Assembly (NCBI GenBank): GCA_034440575.1
Contig: JAOTOL010001634.1
Span: forward strand, 3,345,501 to 3,409,500
From: Imbricaverruca yamaguchii
Lineage: Eukaryota > Arthropoda > Thecostraca > Neoverrucidae
DNA length: 64,000 nt
Direction: 5' to 3'
Under the pieces are notes generated by a model, which was not told where the DNA came from, did no database searches, and was given only the letters and a program-made list of their open reading frames with translations. Shown piece by piece: positions 12,301-18,300 of the stretch (positions within the stretch are counted from its first letter, which is position 1; each line of letters begins with the position of its first letter). The position numbers and the translations under genes are program-made.

Positions 12301-15300
12301 GTACTGGGTCAGTCTTCGTCCCGTCCCATGCCAGTCGCCGTCTCGTCATGTGACAACCGTCACTGTTCCATCATGAGGTCAATCACCGTCCCGTCCTGGG
12401 TCAGTGACTGTCCCGTCCTGTGTTGGTCATCATCCCGCCCTAAGGTTAGTCGCCATCCCGTCCTTTGTCAGCTGCTGTCCTGTCCCGTGTTAGTCATCAT
12501 CCCATCTTGTGTTAGTCATCATCCCGTCTTAGGATCAGTCACCGTTGCGGCCTGGGACAGTCACCGTCCCATTATGTGTCTGACACCGTCCCGTCATGTG
12601 GTCAGGTTAAGCATTTACACTTGTGGTAGAGCAGACAAACTATGCTTCCTGGCAAAGTACTCTCAGACGTGCTGTGGATATGGCGTCATATGTCGGTGAT
12701 CTTAGAGGTTACGGAAGGCTTAAATTAATGCACTATAGATAAACAATTACCAATTATGACAAAGATTGCTCGGAATGTTCATGCGCATGCGTGGAGCTGT
12801 TCTGTAATCATCGACCCCGGACTACTAAAACTGTTCATCCATGGGATCTCAAGAGCGAAAACGGTGAGTTATCGCGTCGCCGTTGCTTTCTTTTCTTCAG
12901 AGTGCCTCCGGCGGGTCCGAGCCTGAATCAGTCGTGCGGCCGTCGTCTTCCCCGCCGTCGGGCACCACTGCAGCCGCTCCGGTCCAGAGCAGCTCGGTGA
13001 CGGCGGCCAGCGCCAGCGCCAGCTCGGCGGCCGCCAGCTCCCCGTTCCAGTTCGGCTCGTTCGCGTTCGGCAGCGAGCAGGCGGGCCAGGCGACGCCCAA
13101 GGCGACATTCGGCTTCGGTGCCGGCTCGGCCGCCTCGTCTCCGTTCAGCTTCTCGGTCGGCTCGGCGCCGAGCGCGAGCGCGTCGGCCGCCATCTTTGGC
13201 GACACCGCGAACAAGGCCGGCTCAGTCTTCGGCAAACCTGCCGGTCGAGGCACTTCCATTTTCGGAGCAACTCAGGAAAAGGTCGGTTCCATTTTTGGCG
13301 GTAATGGAGCCGACAAGTCCGTCTCGGTATTCGGCGGAGCGGACACTCAGGTTACGCCCGGCTCGCTGTTCGGTGGAGTCAGCTCTCAGGACACAGTCAG
13401 CTCTCTCTTCGGCGGGTCCAGCGCGACGGACAAGCCCGGTCCGCTGTTTGGCGGAACGGGGGCCGGAGACAAGTCGAGCCCAACCATGGGCGCAGCGGGC
13501 GGATTCTCCACCGGCCAGACGTCGACGCCGTTTGGCGGAGTGGCTGCAAACGGCTTGGGCGTGGCGTCGACTTCGCTGCCCGGCTCGGCGGCTGCCCGGC
13601 CGACGTTTGGGTTCGGTCTTCAGGGCAGCGGACCGACCGTCGACTTCGCCGCCCTTGCCAAGTCCGCCGAAACGTTCGCCAAGAAAGGTAATTCACCTGA
13701 CATCCTGCGCACACTGAATAAGGTAGTGACAATCAACGAATTATCCTGAGAATTTTATATTTGTTTAAGCGAATCCATTCGGTTCGTTTAAGCGATGCTG
13801 CCTTTTGTCATGCACACATCAACATAGAATGCAGCGTTACATGTGCCTGTTGTTTCATGTAGGTACACCTGGAAAACGGGAATCCTGCCATCTCCCTTCA
13901 AAACTGATAACTGGAGTAACTTAGCATTAACAGCGACTGCAGCCGACACTAACTGCTGGATGGCACAGTACTTGTGCGCTGCGTGAGTCGTGCAGTCGAC
14001 ACAGCTCATCGCCAGCACAACGTCCATCCTGCCGTAAACGAGCGCGGCTCTGCCGTGGTGTGCGGGTCGGGCCACCACGGCCGTACTGACCCGACCCGCG
14101 CTGACCCGACCCGCGCTGACCCGACCCGCGCTGACCCGACCCGCGGCCAACAGACGACCCGTCGTTCGCCTTCTCCGGCGCGGGCAAGGCGCTGTTCGCG
14201 CGCCGGCCGCCGGCCGAGGCCGGCTCGGACGACGAGGCCGGCGGCGACGACGACTCGACGCACGACCCGCACTTCGAGCCGGTGGTGCCGCTGCCCGAGC
14301 TGGTCGAGGTCCGCACTGGCGAGGAGAGCGAGACCAGGCGTGAGTGGCGCCGCTCCGAGCCCGCTGTGGCGCGGTCGTGTGTGTGTGTGCCTCCTGCGTG
14401 CCGGGCTTGGGGTTGGGTGTATGCTTTGGAATCCTGGATTTGGACAGGAGAGTTTGGGGCATTTCAGGTTGGACTTTATCATTTTTCTTCATTTCTGGTA
14501 TCAGGAACTCATTTTTGTACTTGTCGGTCGCTCTCAGGTATGTTTGTCAGCCATTAGCGAGTTTGATCAGTCGATTTCAGACAATCAATGTCTTTTGGCA
14601 AAAGAGGACTGGATAATTTTCAGGAGAGGATAATGCTCTGGATGGCAATCACCTAGGACGGAGCCATGTTCCCAGCACCGACTGAGGTGATCGTGTTCAA
14701 AGTGCGGTTCATATAGGCCTGTGACAAGTTTGAAAAATATGCTGCTCCTGGATCTTCGACATCCGGAACATTATCCTCTCCAAGAAATAATCCTCATTGT
14801 TATATGTGGATGGACTGGTGCTGTTTAACATGAATTGCTCTATGATAAAGATTCGCATGAAAGTGGAAACTGGGATTCTCATCTCACAGAATGGAAGAAA
14901 ATATCGTCTCCGTATTCGAATACCCCCTCCCCCTAAAAAATACACATCCGAGAATACAAAGCACAAATCCAGTCCTGGTGTGGACTGAGCGAGGTGTGGT
15001 GGAAGGTATTGACGTCGGCGAGATTCGACTGGCGTGAGAAGTGACCAGTGACCGCGTGCACGAGAAGTGATCACTGGTCACCGACTTGTATCACGGACGT
15101 AGCCACTGGCCACCAACTTTTATCGCAGACGTGGCTACTGGTCACCGACTTGTATCACGGACGTGGTCGCTGGTCACCAGCTTGTATCCCGGACATGATA
15201 ACAGCAGCGCCCGCGACCGCTGACCGGATGTTGGCCGGATGTGGTTTCAGTGTTCTGCCACCGTGCCATCCTGTACCGGTTCAACAAGGACACTTCCGAG

Positions 15301-18300
15301 TGGAAGGAGCGCGGTCGCGGCGACTTCAAGCTTCTGCACAACCCGGCCGCCGGCACCTACAGGGTGCTGCTGCGACGGGAACAGGTGCGCCGCCGCCCCT
15401 CACCCCCCACCCTGTCCGCTGTGATGTGACCATGGCTGACTTAAAGCTGACCCACCTGGTGGATTGGCGACAAATGACCTCGCAGTCGTCGCACCCTTAA
15501 GCCCAAATAATCAATCAACCCATCTGGTGGTGCCCATGCCAGCACTGCACATCCCTCATCCTATCCAGCTTGGCGACATGCCATTTATACCGTAACAACG
15601 GCAGGTGGCCAGGCACGTGTACCACGTCAGCACAGTCAGTGTCACATGTGCCACGTGTGATGCCAGGCTGGGCACGATGCGTGGTGCAGCGTGACGATGG
15701 GACAGGGGGTCGCTGGTCTGCCTTCAGTGGGCCACGTCTGTTGTTTGCTTGTTTATTGGTTGGTTCACGACACACTTTATGCACATTCACGGCTAATGGC
15801 GCCGCCCACACTGTTTCGCCGGTGGGCCGCGGGATTGGGAAATGTCCTGAGTGGCGCTAGAGTCGAACCCGAGACCTTTGGTACCCATAGCCCGACACCT
15901 TAACCACTCGGCCACCCCCGCCCTGGGCCGCGTCTGTGTCGGACGTTCCGGTGACGGTCGGCGTCCGTGGTGGGCGTGTCGCCTCCCCGCCGCGGTGGCT
16001 GTCGTCTGCGTCACCTCCTCCGTCAGACTGAGTCCCACCGTCGCTCCGGCGACCTCTGGGGAAAGTGACTCGTGTTCAGTTCGGATCGATTCGGTTTCGG
16101 ACTGTTGGGCCTCCCGTTCGCTGGTGGCGTGCTGCTGTCCTGCCTGTGTGTTGTGTTGGTCTGACCTGCGTTCTGGCCTGGATTGTTGGCGGTTGAGTAT
16201 ACCGGTGATTGTTAATGATTTACGTGGCATTCACCTCCTCTTATAAAAACATGTCTAAGTTCCCTTACAGGATGCAACATTTACGAAGCTGGTTTTCCTT
16301 TCCCATGGGTTCCAATTCCTATGATTTGCTACTCCTGAAGTGCAATTTCCCTCCCCATCGGAAGTTCCCCGGTCATGAGCCCTGTTGTAGGCCTTGCGAT
16401 GGCAGAGCAACACTCCATGTGTTGTGTGTATTCCAGGTGCACAAGCTGGCGTGTAATCATCGCGTCACCGTCGACATGACGCTCAAGAGGCTGGACGCCA
16501 GCGTCAACGCTTGGGTCTGGACAGCCGTCGACTACGCCGACGAGGAGCCAAAGCTGGAGATGCTCGCCGTCAAATTCAAGGCGAGTGACGTGACCGCTAG
16601 ACCAGAGTAAGGATGGTCGGGGAGGGGAAGGGGTGTAGCCAGACTGCATCCATATAATTTTGGGCTCGAGATATGTTCGACATTCAAAGTCAAAGCACGC
16701 CGGATGAAGCTGCTGTTATTGTGTTACATTTGATGCATCTGAAAGTCTGCTATTGCGTACGCATGCCGTCTTATAACACCGAAGGAAACCAGTTGTGTAA
16801 ATGACGCGACCGTAAGGTACCTGTGATTTATGCCGCTCCTCGTGAGGGAATATGACCGTTATATCGCGTCCTTTTTTAATGGCAGTATAGTTGAGACACC
16901 GCAGGGCAACAAACTACCAGCGATCGAACCATGTCTTGGAGAGAGGCGCTCGTCCAACGGTAGGACGAGACGGGACGAGGTCGTGCTCTGACCACCTTCG
17001 GCTGGGTCACATCCCAACACACCACCAGTAGCCGGAAGAGCCGAATGTGTACTCCTCAGCCGACCCGATTACCACATCGCCGAGTCGCTTTGACAACATG
17101 ATTTTCCCACCTATTTTGTGGTGATGACGCCGATTGCGAGCATTTGGAGGACATAGAATCAGGTGTCAGTTCCCACTTCAAGACGACATTTGAAAAGTAA
17201 TTCCATTAGTTTGTTTGTTTATTGGTTGGTTCACGACACACTTTATGCACATTCACGGCTAATGGCGCCGCCCACACTGTTTCGCCGGTGGGCCGCGGGA
17301 TTGGGAAATGTCCTGAGTGGCGCTAGAGTCGAACCCGGGACCTTTGGTACCCATAGCCCGACACCTTAACCACTCGGCCATCCCCGCCCCTAACTCCATT
17401 GGTGTTGGGTGTGCAGTTTCAGTGGAGCATCGTGCGGAGAGGTGCCAAAGTCGCGTACACGAGCTGTAGTGGCCGCCGTCCCGCTATGCTCATCGGCCGA
17501 CTGTGTTTCAGACCGAGGCGCTCGCCGGCCAGTATAAAGAGGCTTTCGACTCTGCGCTGGAGAAACTCCGGAGCGGGGAGGCGGCGGCGGCGGCCGAATC
17601 AGAGCGGGCTGCAGCTGACGAGGAGCACGGAGAGGAAGAGGAGGAGGCGGAGGATGAAGAAGAGGACGAGGACGAGGACGATGACTCGCCGATGTTCGAG
17701 AGGCACTGCACGTTGTCAGTCAAGAGCGGCGCTGGCTGGAAGGTGAGTAGTGCGCACTATGCACGTGGTGTGTGCTACCTGACGCATGGAACCGGCTACC
17801 CGACACATGGGGCTCGTTTCCTGACGCAGATAATTATATTGTTGACACGTGGAGATCCTTACTAATACATGGAGACGTTACCTGGCACATGACGATCTTC
17901 ATCCGGCTTGCGGAGGTCCCTGCCCAATATACAGTTCCTCGGCTCGATTATGAAAGGCTGACTTGGTCAGTGAAATGTAATGGTGGATTTAAAATATGTC
18001 CTGCGACATCTGATTAATTTCCCAGAGCTACCCATCGACGTTAACGCCTGATTTTTAACGCCTGAGTTAACGCACGTGACCTGCCTCCTCAGACGCTGGT
18101 CAGAGATAGCGTGGCCTGTCTCCCCAGACGTCTGTCAGAATCAGAGTACCCCATCTCTAGACGTTGCCAGAGAGAACCCCTGACTGGTTCATAAACACTG
18201 GGCAACGGTGACATGTGGTCTTCCCTCATGAAACGCTGGGCATAGCTGACACGTGGTCTGCCCTTCTCAGACGTTGGGTACCGGCTACCTGCGGGTTCTG

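Noticed and set aside
11736..12605. CRISPR-like repeat array
   Set aside because: Units are contiguous with no unique spacers, in an animal intron; it is a minisatellite.
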